The notes beneath the pieces were generated by a model. It saw only the letters and a program-made list of their open reading frames with translations. It made no database searches and was not told the origin of the DNA. A program made the position numbers and the translations under genes. A stretch of DNA of 64,000 nucleotides, from assembly GCA_026225945.1 (NCBI GenBank), contig JAMJFZ010003581.1, positions 12,567,501-12,631,500 on the forward strand, read 5' to 3'. Position 1 is the first letter of the stretch; every line of letters starts with the position of its first letter. This document shows positions 10,266 through 21,080 of this stretch, in pieces. The stretch comes from Cricetomys ansorgei (lineage: Eukaryota; Chordata; Mammalia; Rodentia; Nesomyidae).

Positions 10266-10841
10266 AAACTACTCTCCAGTAGAACTGTTTTTGGTTTGTT
10301 TGTTTGTTTGTTGTTGTTGTTAAAGAAAATTGAGAGTGATCCCCATCTGTTTGATGGGCAAGGTCATTGAATCTGGCACTACAATGCCAGCTGGGTCGTT
10401 TGCTAGCCAAATTAACCAAGACTTTCTATTTCCAATCCCGAGACTGACCAGTAAGCGGAATCACTTGGAAGACAGAGCACCACAGAGTAAAGGGCAGAGC
10501 AGATAACACAGAGGCCACATCACACTGTGGCAACAGTTCTGAGAAAACCCAACCTGCAGGCTGCAGGGAACAGTCACTAACCAGTCCTGACTTGAAGAGA
10601 TCACCACAGCACTGTTGGTATTTGGTAGACAAATACACCCTGCTCTTCCCCATGACTGAGATTCTTCTTCCAAATTAACCTGGATGTTCTATGCTCTCCT
10701 GTCATTGAGATGAGTGGGCCAGCAAGTGGACTGGAGGGGTGGGCATGGACTCTAGAAGGAGCCAGGGGTCACCTGCGTTGATTCCGGTTCCTATCACGTA
10801 ATGAATCCCTGCCGTGGTCAGGGAGTCGCTGTGTGCTCTGA
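10266..10841. other. Unassigned sequence with (GTTT)n/(GTT)n patch
   Basis: A short tract of GTTT then GTT units lies at 10290-10322. The rest holds no repeat or exon I recognise. Confidence 0.4.
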
Positions 10842-11149
10842 TGTGTTAGTCGGCTTTCTGTTCCAGGTAATCAGCTTATGAAGAGAAAAGGTTTATTTTG
10901 GTTCATGGGATCAGAAGTTCTGGTCCATTGAGTAACTCCAACTGTTACTCAGTTTCTGTGCCAAGGCAGCTTAAGTTGGGAGCTCTCACCCTGGGGCTGT
11001 AAGGTTAAAGAATGACAAGCTGAGGAAGAGCAGACCTCTAATGACCTGGGGGCATCCTGCTGGAGACCACCTCCCAAGAGGCACTCTCTAGGGATAGAGC
11101 CTTCGCCACAGGACTTTGGGACCACGCTTAAAATCTAAAGTATAGCAGG
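10842..11149 (-). mobile_element. MaLR LTR (ORR1-like), antisense
   Basis: Plus strand tgtgttagtcggctttctgt, gagaaaaggtttattttgg, ttcatgggatcagaagttc, accacctcccaagaggcac and a tail ccacgcttaaaatctaaag: the reverse complement of a roughly 300-bp MaLR LTR. No internal region is attached. Confidence 0.65.
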
Positions 11150-11605
11150 TGTGGTTATAAGTCCACAACTGTACAATGTTTAAAACAAGACACAGCAGCC
11201 TGCTTTACAAATGAGGAAATCTGCAGGAATTTTTGCCAACAGGAATCCATGTGGGCTCCAACTGTGATCAAACCCATTATCTCCCTTCTCAGAATTCCAA
11301 CTTGTCCCTCTTGTTCAAAGCCCTTTCTTAAATCCCAAGGCTAAGAGCTACCCTGGAATCCTGTCTACTTACCTTTTGACATTTCCTTCCAGTTCCCTCC
11401 CTTGCTCCGTGCCAGTGGCCACCCTAATGCCTGCCAAGAGCATTTGAGTTGTGCAAGAAGACTTCGCCTTCCTCCCTCCATCACATCATATCCAGAGCCA
11501 TCACTTCCCAGTCTAAACCACTTGCTGGTTCCTGATTCCCTTTAGGGTTTAGCTTATGTTTTGGCACAGGGTCTTTCTACTTAACAATAGTAATCCTAAC
11601 TAAGA
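11150..11605. other. Unassigned sequence
   Basis: tttacaaatgaggaaatctgc near 11204 hints at an old MIR or L2 scrap, too short to call. Nothing else is recognised. Confidence 0.3.
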
Positions 11606-11745
11606 CAGCCTCTCTCAGCCTCAGCGTCCTCATGCAAAAACAGGAGAATATTTGGGCCTGGTGTATAGAGTCAGAATGAAGGTAAATGTAAATAATTAAA
11701 TTCAAAGCGATTAGCACAGTGACACAGCATACTCTCAGTTATCCG
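11606..11745 (+). mobile_element. MIR SINE fragment
   Basis: ctctctcagcctcagcgtcctcatg followed by aggtaaatgtaaataattaaattc and gcgattagcacagtgacac, the central and 3' parts of MIR in sense orientation. Confidence 0.7.
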
Positions 11746-11859
11746 GCCGATAGAGTTCTCACTCAGTAGGCAAATATCCTCCCAGACGCTTTTCATGCAT
11801 CCTTTTCAGGGACACATGACTTTGCAGGTTTCTGAAATGCAGAAAAGACAGGCCCCATG

Positions 11860-12150
11860 TATTATGTTGTTTTTCTGTAGCTGTGACAAAATACCACCAC
11901 AGCCAAAAGCAACTAAGGAAGGAAAGGTTTATTTTGGCCTCCGATTCCAGAGAGTTAGTGTCCATCATGATAGGGAAGACATGGCATAGCAGGAGCAGGA
12001 ACCTGGCTGATCACATTTGTCCACACACAGAAAGTAGAGACAACAATGGGGTGAGACTATAAACACACCCTGCAATGATATACTTCTTCCAGCAAGACTG
12101 TGTGTACCAAACGGTCCATGACCTCCCTAAACGGCACCACGCACAGCAGA
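11860..12150 (-). mobile_element. MaLR LTR (ORR1/MT-like), antisense
   Basis: gttgtttttctgtagctgtgacaaaatac, then ggaaaggtttattttggcctc, gtgtccatcatgataggg and gatatacttcttccagcaag. Same orientation as the LTR at 10.84 kb but separated by unique sequence and a MIR, so probably an independent insertion. Confidence 0.65.
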
Positions 12151-12227
12151 CAAAATGCCTGACTCCTCTTCCACCCAAGGACTCTGGGTAACCTGAATCA
12201 CCTTTTGCTTTGGTTAGTACAATTATC

Positions 12228-12748
12228 TCTTGAAATGTTGTAAAATACACAAACGTAAAACTTACCAGTTTTAATCCTTCCTAATGTCACATTGTTATGC
12301 AATCAAGCTCTGGAGTGCTTCAGTCTTGCCAAATCTAAAACTCTGTGCTCTTACACAAGAACTTGCTGTCCCTCTCCAGCCACTGGAGCCCAGCATTTTC
12401 CGGACTGTCTACACGAACTGGCTGCTCTAGCAGGCACCCCACATAACTCAAACCACACAATATTTGTCCTCCTGTGTCTGGTTTACTTTGCTTGATACAA
12501 TGTTTTCCGGTTCAGCCATGTTGCACCCTGTGACGGAATGCTCTCCCGTTAGAGAGCTGTTGTTAACCTGTTGTTCAGGCGCTTGTATCATCTACTCGTC
12601 TATGAGGCACACTTGGGTGGCCTCCACATGACTATGGGGAGTGACGTCCCCATGAGCATGAAAGTGCAAACATCCCATTGAGACCCCGCTTTCAGTTCTT
12701 CTGAGTATAGGAGAGAGTTGTTGAAGCATGTGGCAATTCTATTATTCA
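12228..12748 (-). mobile_element. L1M fragment, antisense
   Basis: Plus-strand blocks match the reverse complement of ancient L1 3' sequence in order: aaacttaccagttttaatcc, acacaatatttgtcctcctgtgtctgg, ttgatacaatgttttccggttc, accccgctttcagttcttctgag, atgtggcaattctatt. Non-coding. Confidence 0.75.
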
Positions 12749-12751
12749 TTA

Positions 12752-12946
12752 TTTTTTGTGGTGCTGGGGATTTCACCTCGAGTGATGTATATGAGAGCAA
12801 GCTCTATCACTGGGCTATTCTCCCATCCTGTAGGCTTTGTTGATGATTCTTTAGTTAGGGCCTCACTGTATAGACAAGCTTGTTTAAAATGCCCATACCA
12901 GCATGCCAAGCGCTGGGACTATAGGGAAGCACCAGCATGCCTGGCT
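12752..12946 (-). mobile_element. ID-B1 dimeric SINE (B4 family), antisense
   Basis: ttttttgtggtgctggggatttcacc and gctctatcactgggctattc are the reversed ID half. gggcctcactgtatagacaagc, agcgctgggactatagg and agcatgcctggct are the reversed B1 half. This ID-then-B1 order is the ID_B1 dimer. Confidence 0.8.
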
Positions 12947-12957
12947 CCTCCTATTTT

Positions 12958-13530
12958 AAATGTGTGAGTGTATGTGGTGTGTGTGGTGTGGTGTGTGTAT
13001 ATGTATATGAGTGTGGTGTGCATGTATGTGTGTGTATGTGTGTGTGTGTGTGTCTATGTGGTATGTGTGTGTGTGTGTTGTGTGTGGTGTGGTGTGTGTA
13101 TGCATGTGAGTGTGGTGTGTGTGTGTGTGTGTATGTGGTGTGTGTGTGTGTGTGTGTGGTGTGTATATGTATGTGAGTGTGGTGTGCGTGCATGTGTGTA
13201 TGTGTGTGTGTATGTGGTGTGTGTGTGTATGTGGTGTGTGTGTATGTGAGAGAGTGTGTGGTGTGTGTGTGTGTGTGTATGTGGTGTGTGTGTGTGTGTG
13301 TGTGTGGTGTGTGTATATGTATGTGAGTGTGGTGTGTGTGTATATGTGTATGTGGTGTGTGTGTGTATATGTGTGTGTGTATGTGGTGTGTGTGTGGTAT
13401 GTGTGGTATGTATAGTATGTGTGGTGTGTGTTTGTGGTGTGTGTGTGTATGTTGTGTGTTTGTGGTATGTGTGTATATGTATGTGAGTAGTGTGTGTGTG
13501 TGTGTGTGTGTGTGTTGTGTACGTATGTGC
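12958..13530. repeat. Long TG-rich tract with higher-order structure
   Basis: About 570 bp of TG with frequent TATG and GGTG interruptions. A phrase of the form gtatatgtatgtgagtgtggtgtg recurs several times, so the tract grew by duplication of longer blocks as well as dinucleotide slippage. Alternating purine-pyrimidine sequence of this length favours Z-DNA. All open frames across it (up to 210 codons) are Thr-His or Cys-Val low-complexity artefacts. Confidence 0.95.
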
Positions 13531-13800
13531 ATGCACATGAAGGCAGATGAATGTGAAAGCCAGAGGCCAACCCTAGATATAACTCCACATGGAACTTCTC
13601 CTTCTCCTTCTCCTTCTCCTTCTCCTTCTCCTTCTTTTTCTCCTCTTCCTCCTCCTCCTCTTCCTCTTCCTTTCCTCCTCTTCCTTTCCTCCTCTTCCTC
13701 TTCCTTTCCTCCTCCTCTTCCTCCTCCTCTTCCTTTCCTCCTCTTCCTCTTCCTTTCCTCCTCTTCCTCCTCCTCTTTGTTTCCTCCTCTTCCTCTTCCT

Positions 13801-13845
<45 letters not shown>

Positions 13846-14106
13846 CTTCTACTACTACTAGTACTACTACTTCTGTTTTAGATGGGATCTCTCACAGGTC
13901 TGAAGCTCACCTAGTAGGCTAGGCTAGCTCCCTGAAGAGCTTCATGGTCCACCTAGTTCTGCTGCTCCGCTGCTGGGATTACCAGCAAGCAGCCATGTCC
14001 AGCTTTTTGTTAATGTGTGTTAATATGTGTTCTTGAGATCATGCTTGGATCCTCATTGCTTGCATAGCAAGCATTTTCTTACTAGCTAGGCCATCTCCCC
14101 AGGCCC
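13531..14106 (-). mobile_element. B4A SINE, antisense, split by a pyrimidine tract
   Basis: agccagaggccaaccc (13559) is the reversed 3' part. tagatgggatctctcacagg, aggctaggctagctccc, gctgctgggattaccagc, tgagatcatgcttggatcctc, gcatagcaagcattttc and ctaggccatctccccaggcc are the reversed body and head. A 280-bp TTC/TCC tract separates the two parts, and the TG tract to the left is the expanded tail. Confidence 0.8.
13592..13873. repeat. Pyrimidine tract (TTCTCC)n / (TCC)n
   Basis: About 280 bp, almost purely C and T on the plus strand. It starts as TTCTCC repeats, becomes mixed CTTCCTCCT units and ends in ACT repeats. A polypurine-polypyrimidine tract with internal mirror symmetry like this can form triplex (H-) DNA. 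Confidence 0.95.
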
Positions 14107-14548
14107 TATCTTTAATTTTTCAGAGCACTGTCTACTGTTTTCTCCAGTGTGAATCACCCTTTCAAGATTTCTTCCCAAGCTCCAAGCTTCATCAGAGGCT
14201 GAGGCTTACAATTTCACAGGTGTCTCACCTCTTCCTCTCAAGCTCTGACACCATGGAGGTTCTGCTCTACAGCCATCGAGGACTGATACCTCTTCCCTGC
14301 CACTAACCTTGACATCGGCCACAGTGACTGGTGCTGTCTGGACCTTGGGTAAGATCCCTGCCAGGCTACAGTTGCCCAAAACAGCCAAGACTCATGGAAG
14401 GATCCCCACGTGACAAGGGCTGGCCTATCCCCAGCTCCCCAGGTACAGAAGTGGTCTGAAAGCTGGCTACTCTGATGAGTGTGATTTTCACACTTGGCCA
14501 CACATTAGAAACAATTCATCTTGGGAGCATTTTTAAGAAGACCACGAG

Positions 14549-14620
14549 CTGGGCTGGAGCTGTGACTCAGTGGTGAAGCCCTTGCCTAGCATACTCGAGG
14601 TCCTGCTCTTTCCCAGAAAC
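14549..14620 (+). mobile_element. ID SINE
   Basis: ctgggctggagctgtgactcag, gtgaagcccttgcctagc, atactcgaggtcctgc: the BC1/tRNA-Ala-derived ID element with diverged A and B boxes and a short A-rich tail. Confidence 0.75.
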
Positions 14621-14682
14621 TTGAGGACAAAAAGAGACCAAATGTTGATTCCAATGCAAGATTAAATATGAAACAGGACTTT

Positions 14683-14865
14683 ATTTTTTAGTTTTAATCC
14701 TGGGAAGGGGCTATGTGCATGTGAGCACAGACGCCTGCAGAGGCCAGAGGCTTGGATCCACCTGGAGCTGGAGTTACAGGCCACTGGTGTGAGTGTTGCG
14801 AACCAGATTCAGATCTTCTGCAAGAGCGCTCTGTTCTTGACCACTGAGTCCTGTCTTCAGTCCCC
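14683..14865 (-). mobile_element. B3 SINE, antisense, with target-site duplication
   Basis: attttttagttttaatcc, gcctgcagaggccagaggc, tggagctggagttacagg, agatcttctgcaagagcgc, ccactgagtcctgtcttcagtcccc. It is flanked by aaacaggacttt (14671-14682) and aaaccaggacttt (14866-14878), a target duplication with one extra base. Confidence 0.9.
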
Positions 14866-15046
14866 AAACCAGGACTTTGGGCCCTTGTTCGAGAGAGTCC
14901 TGGAAGCCCTGAACTCGTTCAGAGCTTATCAAAAATAGACTCTTGTGCCACCCCTAAAATCTGCTGAACCAAAATCCACATTTTAAAAGAGAGACCTCTT
15001 GGGATTCCTATGCACATTAAAGTCTGAGAGGTGTTACCTCAGAGCA

Positions 15047-16770
15047 CAGAACATGTAAGTCAGACAAATAAATCCAGTGGACCAATAAAACTCTCACCCG
15101 AGGGTCTCCCGAGTGAATCCCCGTCATGGAGCAATCCATCTTCCTAACCACACCTATTTTAAAGGCATGCAAAGGGAGGCATACTTGCAGCTTTCAGTTA
15201 CACAGTGGTTCCTTGTAGGTGTTTTCACGTTTAGACCAGGAACATTATGGTTCCTTCATTTCCTCCCTTATAATCCTCAAACTAGTTTCCAAAGTCAAAA
15301 TCAAACTCAGAGATCAGGAGTCACATCTATATATAGAGAGAAAAAAAAGACTCCTTTTAACCCTAAGGCGAGTTTGTGCCTGTTTTACTTATTAGCTCTT
15401 CTATGTACCTGATAACCACCAAAAATATTTCCTTTCAGATTCAGTGCAAGCTTCTACTTGTGCGATCCTAAACGCAGCGCCTCAGCTTCTCCCAGGAATC
15501 TAACACGTCACATGCACCAAGGGCTTGTTTTCCAGCTTTGTATTAAAACAACAAATTGGCACTAACCCGTGCCAAACCCACAAGTATTTGTACAATTAAG
15601 CACCGAGCTTTGTAGTTAGGAAGGGGTGTGAGTTCCTTCGAAGTCTGGCGCCAAGTAGATTTAATTTTTTTCTTTTTTGATTAAGTCAGATTAACAATAT
15701 CAGATAAAGAGGACAATTGTCAAGGTGCTCAGCAGTAAGTCGAAGCATTCTATTTAATGGGTGTCCAATTTCAACACCTCTGATACATGGGAGATCTCAA
15801 GGGCTTTCAAGCAGGTAGCCTGTAGACAAATTGACTGGGAATCGTTAGAATGAGAAGTGTTTGCTGAATTTTTAGAGAACCAGCTATCAGGGACCATGCG
15901 TGAACTGAACCCTGGAAGGTCATCATGGTGAAGACTTCTGACTCTAAGCTCAATCAGACCTCTCTCCTCCTGATGGTACTATGTGCTAATCTTCCATGAA
16001 GGTTCTGTGTTGTAGTCTGACCAGGATGCAGCCTTTGTTTTTCTGGTTTCCTTGGCTGGTCACAAAGCTAAATCAAGTCAGGTTTCAGTTGAGTCAAACC
16101 CCATGCATGGGGCAGGTGCAGTGTAGGGCATTAGCTTCCTGTTAGCAGCAGCTGCTCCTTCGCCACCCTTCTGAAAGGGTTAATCATCTCCGAAGAAAGA
16201 ACGTCTCTACATGTGAGGCAGTTGTGAACCAAACTTCCCATTTTTGAAGGAGAAACAAAAAAGGGAGGTGAAGACATATTGAAATCTGGGTGAGGAGACA
16301 GAGAAGATATTTCTATGAGCCTGAGAGGACAGTGCAGCATGCACACATCCCCTAAGGGTACTGACAATTAATCCTTTGCTTGGACCCGATGCAAGGAAGT
16401 CTTCACAAAAGGGAAAAATGACATATAACACTGCCACCATAGACCAGAATTTTGATTGAATATGGGACCCCTGTCAAGTTCTTCTGGGAGGCCGTTCAGT
16501 CCATGAGCTCTGCCGCAGGGCCATACACAGTGACCCTGACCCCTAGCAAGAGCATTTCCTTTAGTCTTCAGCATCATCCCAGACTCTCTGCATTATTGAA
16601 CACTTTTAATCATAGCAGCAAGTCCTCAGACTTCCCTATAATAGTGAGCAGGAACCCCATTCCTTCGCTTGGCAGACCTGGTCCTGATTCATCAATTCCC
16701 TCCGCTGTTGCAGGGAAGAGAAGCCATTTCTGAGAAGTCCTTATAACAGTGTAGCAGAGGTTTCCACTGA
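15047..16770. other. Unassigned repeat-poor sequence
   Basis: 1.7 kb with no repeat I recognise. Frames of 60-100 codons occur on both strands (for example 15113-15412 plus, 16131-16367 minus) without domains or plausible splice context. Confidence 0.4.
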
Positions 16771-16860
16771 GAGAAAGGAAGGAGAGAGAGAGAGAGAAGA
16801 AAGGAAGGAAGAAAAAAGAAAAGAACAAGAAAGAAAACAAAAAGAAAGAAAAGAAAAAAT
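16771..16860. repeat. Purine-rich (GGAA/GA/AAAG)n tract
   Basis: About 90 bp of nearly pure A and G: gaaaggaagg, a (GA)n run, then mixed AAAG units. Confidence 0.9.
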
Positions 16861-18149
16861 GATGTGTTTGGTTTTCCACCTCGCAGAAAACTCTACCGCC
16901 TCCCGATGACACGGGTCCTGACAGCCCACCACAAACCCAGCCTTCTGACGTAGCCAGGCTCTAGCTTGGATTCCATAGTGTGTATGAATTCAAAGCAGAG
17001 ACCACGGGATTCAGCAGCATGTATTACCCTCGCTTTCCTGCAGACCCCCAAAGGTTTGCATCGGGCATTCTCTGAGGAGAACAGGAATAGCCATTGCAAA
17101 ATGACAGAGGGCTGGCTGTCACAGGGACCACAGTGCATTGTGATTATTAATTATAGCTGCACTGTATAGTCAACCTTTATAGAAAATAGATGTCTATAGG
17201 AATGATTTTGATTAACATAAGTTCTATTGATAGTCTAAGAAAAACTTATTTCAGATCTCAGCCCATCGTGTCTAAGCACTGAGCTGCCCCTATTTTCCCA
17301 AGGGCTTTCTAGGGGAAAGTCGAAGCCCTGTCAGTGTCAGGCAGGGGCTGAGCTGAAGCACCTGGCAACCACCACATTGGGTATGCACGACAGAAGTCAG
17401 ATGCAGGGATTTCAAGGTATGGAACTATCCTTCCAGAGGGGAAGACATTCCTTCCCAAGTGTCCCCAGCCTTTATGAAGATTCATCCTGATGATTTTAGG
17501 TGTGGCTGCTCCAATACTCTATCTCACAAGAAGACAGAAAATGCTCCCCACACTGTCTGGATCTTCCTGCTTCTCACGATGTGTGACGAAGTTCTACAGC
17601 AACTGTGAAAATGCCCCCAATCCCCTCATCCCTCATGCGGGGCAGCTGTATCAAAGAATGACAAAGTTTGATAAAACTGCTAGACTTGAGTGCAAACAGG
17701 GGTCATAGGCCATTGATTTGGGTTTAAATAAATCAAGTTAGTGCTATGTTTGGCACTCAACAAAACTGATAAGGAATCCAACACTGGACAATCTTCAATT
17801 TTTCAGCAGTTTTCTTCTCAACATTTGCTTTTACAGAATCTTGGGGGTGTGAGGAGACCCAGGTTCTCGTACTGAGTGAGCATGGATTATCTACTGATGG
17901 CCTCAGCACCCAATGCTCAGTATGCAGACAGCCTTAGCAGAGGTGCATGTGACAACCTGGCCTTTGTCTCCTGGAGCACCAGTGATGTTCTGTCTGTATT
18001 TTCCAGACTCCACTTAAAGTACAAAGCCTCATCCATTGTCCTTTGTAACACCTGTGGGAACACTCTGATCACATTCTGTTGGGGAACAGACATTGTAGAC
18101 TATTGTAGACTATTTAATCAAAACCTGCTCGAAGCCCTTTGCCTGCTTT
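16861..18149. other. Unassigned repeat-poor sequence
   Basis: No repeat recognised. The longest sensible frame is 122 codons at 17876-18244 on the plus strand. Its end runs into a MIR, it lacks a known domain, and I do not call it a gene. Confidence 0.4.
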
Positions 18150-18290
18150 CATTCAGTCAGTCCTCACAATCACCTGATGAAGTACGTTTCAGCAAATATC
18201 TCCGTTCGGTAGAAGAAAAATTGAAGTATGAAGAGGTTCAATAATTTTCCGTAACTCAAGGGTGGGTGCCAGGACTCAAACTCTCAGCTC
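18150..18290 (-). mobile_element. MIR SINE fragment, antisense
   Basis: cagtcctcacaatcacctgatg, a diverged middle, ttgaagtatgaagaggttc, ataattttccgtaactcaagg and ccaggactcaaact follow the reverse complement of MIR. Confidence 0.6.
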
Positions 18291-18609
18291 ACAAGAGAAT
18301 ATACAGCACTGTCATTGCCTCTCTCCATCATCAGAGCAGCTCAGCCAGGAGCAGCCAGGTAGCAGAAGAGCTACGTCCGCCAGCTGAGAGAACAAGGCCA
18401 GGGATATTTTTCCGTCTCTGATTATTCTACAGCAGAAAAAGCCACCACCACTAAAAGGTGGTGGTAGAATTTATTTGTAAATTCCCATGGTAGAGAAACA
18501 AGGCCTCTGAAGCCCAGAGTCAGACAAGAGGGTGTCTGAGAGAAATCTCCATGGGAGTAGAGAGAAGTAGGCAGAATGGAGAACAGTCCTACAGCTTGGG
18601 CTGGCCAGC

Positions 18610-18760
18610 TGTCTTACTTCCTCTATTTCTGTGACAAAACACCACGTCCAAAGCGAATTACAAAAGAAAGCATTTAATTGGGCTTATGGTTTCAGAGGGC
18701 CAGAGTTCATGATGGCAAAGCAAAGGTGTGGCGGCAGACTTCTTTATTCCTATGTGATGT
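18610..18760 (-). mobile_element. MaLR LTR fragment, antisense
   Basis: tgtcttacttcctctatttctgtgacaaaacaccacg, then catttaattgggcttatgg and gagttcatgatggcaaagc: the 3' half of an ORR1/MT-class LTR in reverse. Confidence 0.7.
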
Positions 18761-19579
18761 TTGGCACTAATGATCAGAGGACGCTGTGTGCTACGCCCCT
18801 TCTGTGATCTGTCCTTACTGTAAAGCCGTAAATCTGGGCTGTTCTTTTTTAAACTTCACATGCTCCAGTGTGATTCTAACAGAGCAGATCATTACTGGGC
18901 TAATGCCATTTAAACTTAACCTCTAGGTAGCAGTGCCAACATAGAGTTTAACCTTAAAGCAGAAGGACATTTAATTAGTCTGCGTCTATAACAATCTGAT
19001 GAGTTGGGTTGGCGTTGAAACGAGGAAGTTCAGTTGCAAAGAGGAATGCTAATTTTATACTTTACACACAGAGAAAGTCCAGAAATAACCTTCTTACAAC
19101 ATGATACTTGAAGCCAAGCATTCCAAATCCACTAAATTAAAAGGTATAAGCGTCCTTGGTCAAATTTAGAAAAGCTACTCAAGTCCCATAAACCCTTTTG
19201 AAAGTCTATTTGAAGTTATGCTCCCCATTTGGCACTTACTGAAGTCCAAATACATAGTTTAAAAATTGCATGGTATTCGACTTATATCATCTTACCAGAG
19301 TTGCCCTGTCCTTCTTGGATGTTAGCAGCAACAATATTTTCTTCAAGGTTATCATTTATTGGCACTTCTTCATTCCACGGTATGTTATATTCGAAAGCAT
19401 TGTGAGCACATGGAAAATGATGTTCCCTAGGGGCCCCTTGCACATGGCCTAGAGCCTTTACCTGTAGACCCCGTACAGAAAGTGGACGACTGTCTGATTT
19501 GAGAATGCAATTCAATGAGACAAATGGAATATAATGTGAACAGAGACATATGCATGCATGCTCACATGTGCACATGCGT
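18761..19579. other. Unassigned sequence
   Basis: Moderately AT-rich. No repeat is recognised and frames are short. Confidence 0.35.
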
Positions 19580-19583
19580 GCGC

Positions 19584-19632
<49 letters not shown>
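19580..19632. repeat. (CA)n microsatellite
   Basis: Alternating CG/CA start (gcgtgcgcacacgcac), then about 22 CA units. The preceding 40 bp are also alternating purine-pyrimidine. Confidence 0.95.
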
Positions 19633-19634
<2 letters not shown>

Positions 19635-19915
19635 GTCTACTCTCTTTTCTTCTGGTGTGATAAAACATGCTGGTCAAAAGCTACCTAGGGAAGGAAAAGA
19701 TTTATTTAGTTTACACTTCCAGGTCACAGTCCATCATGGAGGGAATTCAGGGCAGGAACTTGAAGCAGAATGGAGGAGTGCTGCTTGCTGGTTTGTTCTC
19801 TGGCTTGCTTGCTGGCTCATGCTTAGCTGCTTTTCTCATACAGTCCAGGACCAACTTCCCTAGGGATGGTGCCACACAGAGTGGGCTGGGATCTCCCAAA
19901 TTAATTAACAATATA
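19633..19915 (-). mobile_element. MaLR-like LTR, antisense (left half of a head-to-head pair)
   Basis: ggtgtgataaaacatgctggtc, agatttatttagtttacac, caggtcacagtccatcatggagg, gtgctgcttgctggtttg and gggatggtgccacacagagtgggc: reverse complement of the rodent LTR class that begins tgtgctggctag and ends in a taagaca-like terminus. The 5' end of the LTR is missing at the junction. Confidence 0.65.
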
Positions 19916-19926
19916 GATAATACTAC

Positions 19927-20276
19927 TGTGCTGGCTAGTTAGTCAGTTAGTTTTTTATCAATTTGACATATCCCAGAGTCATCTGGGAAGAGGAAACCTC
20001 AATTGAGAAAATGCTTCCATCAGATTGGCCTGTATTCAAGACTATGGGGCCATTTCCTGATTAATGATTAATGTGGTGTCTATGTTAGCAGGCTGTGCAA
20101 GCCATTGGAAGTAAGCCTGTATGCAGCATTTCCCCCACAGCCAGTGCTTCAGTTACTGCTTCTGGTTTCCCTCCTTGACTTCCTGCCTTGGCTATCTGCG
20201 ATGACCAACTCTAAGCATGCAATAAACTCTTTCCGCCCTCCACAACTATCACAATAATAGAAAGAAAATTAGGACA
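19927..20276 (+). mobile_element. MaLR-like LTR, sense (right half of a head-to-head pair)
   Basis: Starts tgtgctggctagttag, continues tcaatttgacatatcccagagtcatctggg, aacctcaattgagaaaatgc, aataaactctttcc and ends aattaggaca. The 350-bp length, TG start, CA end and poly(A) signal fit a full LTR of the same class as the antisense copy just to its left. Confidence 0.7.
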
Positions 20277-20344
20277 CGCTGTGGAGAATAGTCCTGTGTG
20301 AAAGCTATGGTCTACATTCAGAGGTCTGGGTGGTCTGGATGGAA

Positions 20345-21080
20345 TGTAGACACATCTTTAATCCAAGTTTTCAGAAGGAAATGAAGTCCACACTTTTAAT
20401 CCCTAGGAAAAAAAAAACAGTAGAAGCAGATATAGGAAGGAAAACTCAGAAGTCTGTGAAGACATGATGTCTGAGATGAATCAGAGTGAATGGCAGACAA
20501 AGTGACTAATCAGAGGAAGAGTTAGCAGACTAAGGACATGCCCAACTCTCATGAAAAAAGGCAGGCTCTCAACTGAGTTAAAGAGAGTTACAAAGGAGTT
20601 GAGAGACTCAAAAGACATTGAAGCAGACAGAAGAGTCAGTCAGAAAGGTGAGTTGGGAAGCAGGCTGAAGAGTCAGTAAGCAGTCAGTAAGCAGAGTCAG
20701 TTGGGAAGCAGGCTGAAGAGTCAGTAAGCAGTCAGTAAGCAGAGTCAGTTGGGAAGCAGGCTGAAGAGTCAGTAAGCAGTCAGTAAGCAGAGTCAGTTGG
20801 GAAGCAGGCTGAAGAGTCAGTAAGCAGTCAGTAAGCAGAGTCAGTTGAGAAGCAGGCTGAAGAGTCAGATCTGAAGGAGCTAGTTAGAATGGCTCCATCA
20901 GCAGTAAGCCAAGTAGGTTTAAATACTCTAGATTGTATGAAGGCTGAAGCCTTTAAGTTCATGGCTTAAGTGTGGATGGTAAAGAGGATAAAACACTCTA
21001 AGTCTCCAGGGCTCTAGGGAAGAACCAATATTTAATTAGTAAAAGAATAAACTGTCCTCTGCCCTGAACCAACATCTACA
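20345..21080 (+). mobile_element. Unnamed LTR-like repeat, copy A
   Basis: Begins tgtagacacatctttaatcc and ends aacatctaca, so TGTAGA/TCTACA termini. Shares ordered blocks with copy B at 21.85 kb: ttcagaagg, gtctgagatgaatcagagtgaa, cagaggaagagttagcag, gaggacatgccc-like, ctgaaggagctag, cagcagtaa, gaaggctgaagcc, and a terminal ataaactgtcctctgccctg. A 48-bp tandem repeat is expanded in its centre. I do not know the family; the termini, length (736 bp) and end signal suggest an LTR. Confidence 0.5.
20651..20869. repeat. 48-bp minisatellite, about 4.6 copies
   Basis: Units begin agttgggaagcaggctgaag at 20651, 20699, 20747, 20795 and 20843. The first four are essentially identical. The fifth begins agttgagaag and breaks off into agatctgaagg. 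Copy B has related but unexpanded gtcagagtcagcc phrases here. Confidence 0.95.

Larger units (their letters stand above)
14487..15046 (+). mobile_element. MER5A-type hAT MITE, interrupted
   Basis: acacattagaaacaattcatcttggg at the left and tgccacccctaaaatctgctg, aaatccacattttaaaagag, ttcctatgcacattaaagtctgag at the right form one MER5-like element. An ID and a B3 were inserted between the two parts. Confidence 0.65.

Noticed and set aside
12951..13588. Open frames of 76-210 codons on both strands across the TG tract
   Set aside because: They translate only dinucleotide repeats (Cys-Val or Thr-His strings) and appear in several frames at once.
13327..13881. 184-codon plus-strand frame ending in Ser/Pro/Leu runs
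   Set aside because: It is a translation of the TG and TTC/TCC tracts plus a SINE scrap, not a protein.
17876..18244. 122-codon plus-strand frame
   Set aside because: Its 3' third lies in an antisense MIR; no domain, promoter or splice context is visible.
18438..18466. Short hairpin ccaccaccact...aggtggtgg
   Set aside because: The stem is only 8-10 bp of simple-sequence nature and too short for a microRNA precursor.
20651..20869. Possible CRISPR-like array (regularly spaced repeats)
   Set aside because: The 48-bp units are contiguous and whole-unit identical with no variable spacers, and the genome is a rodent's. It is a minisatellite.
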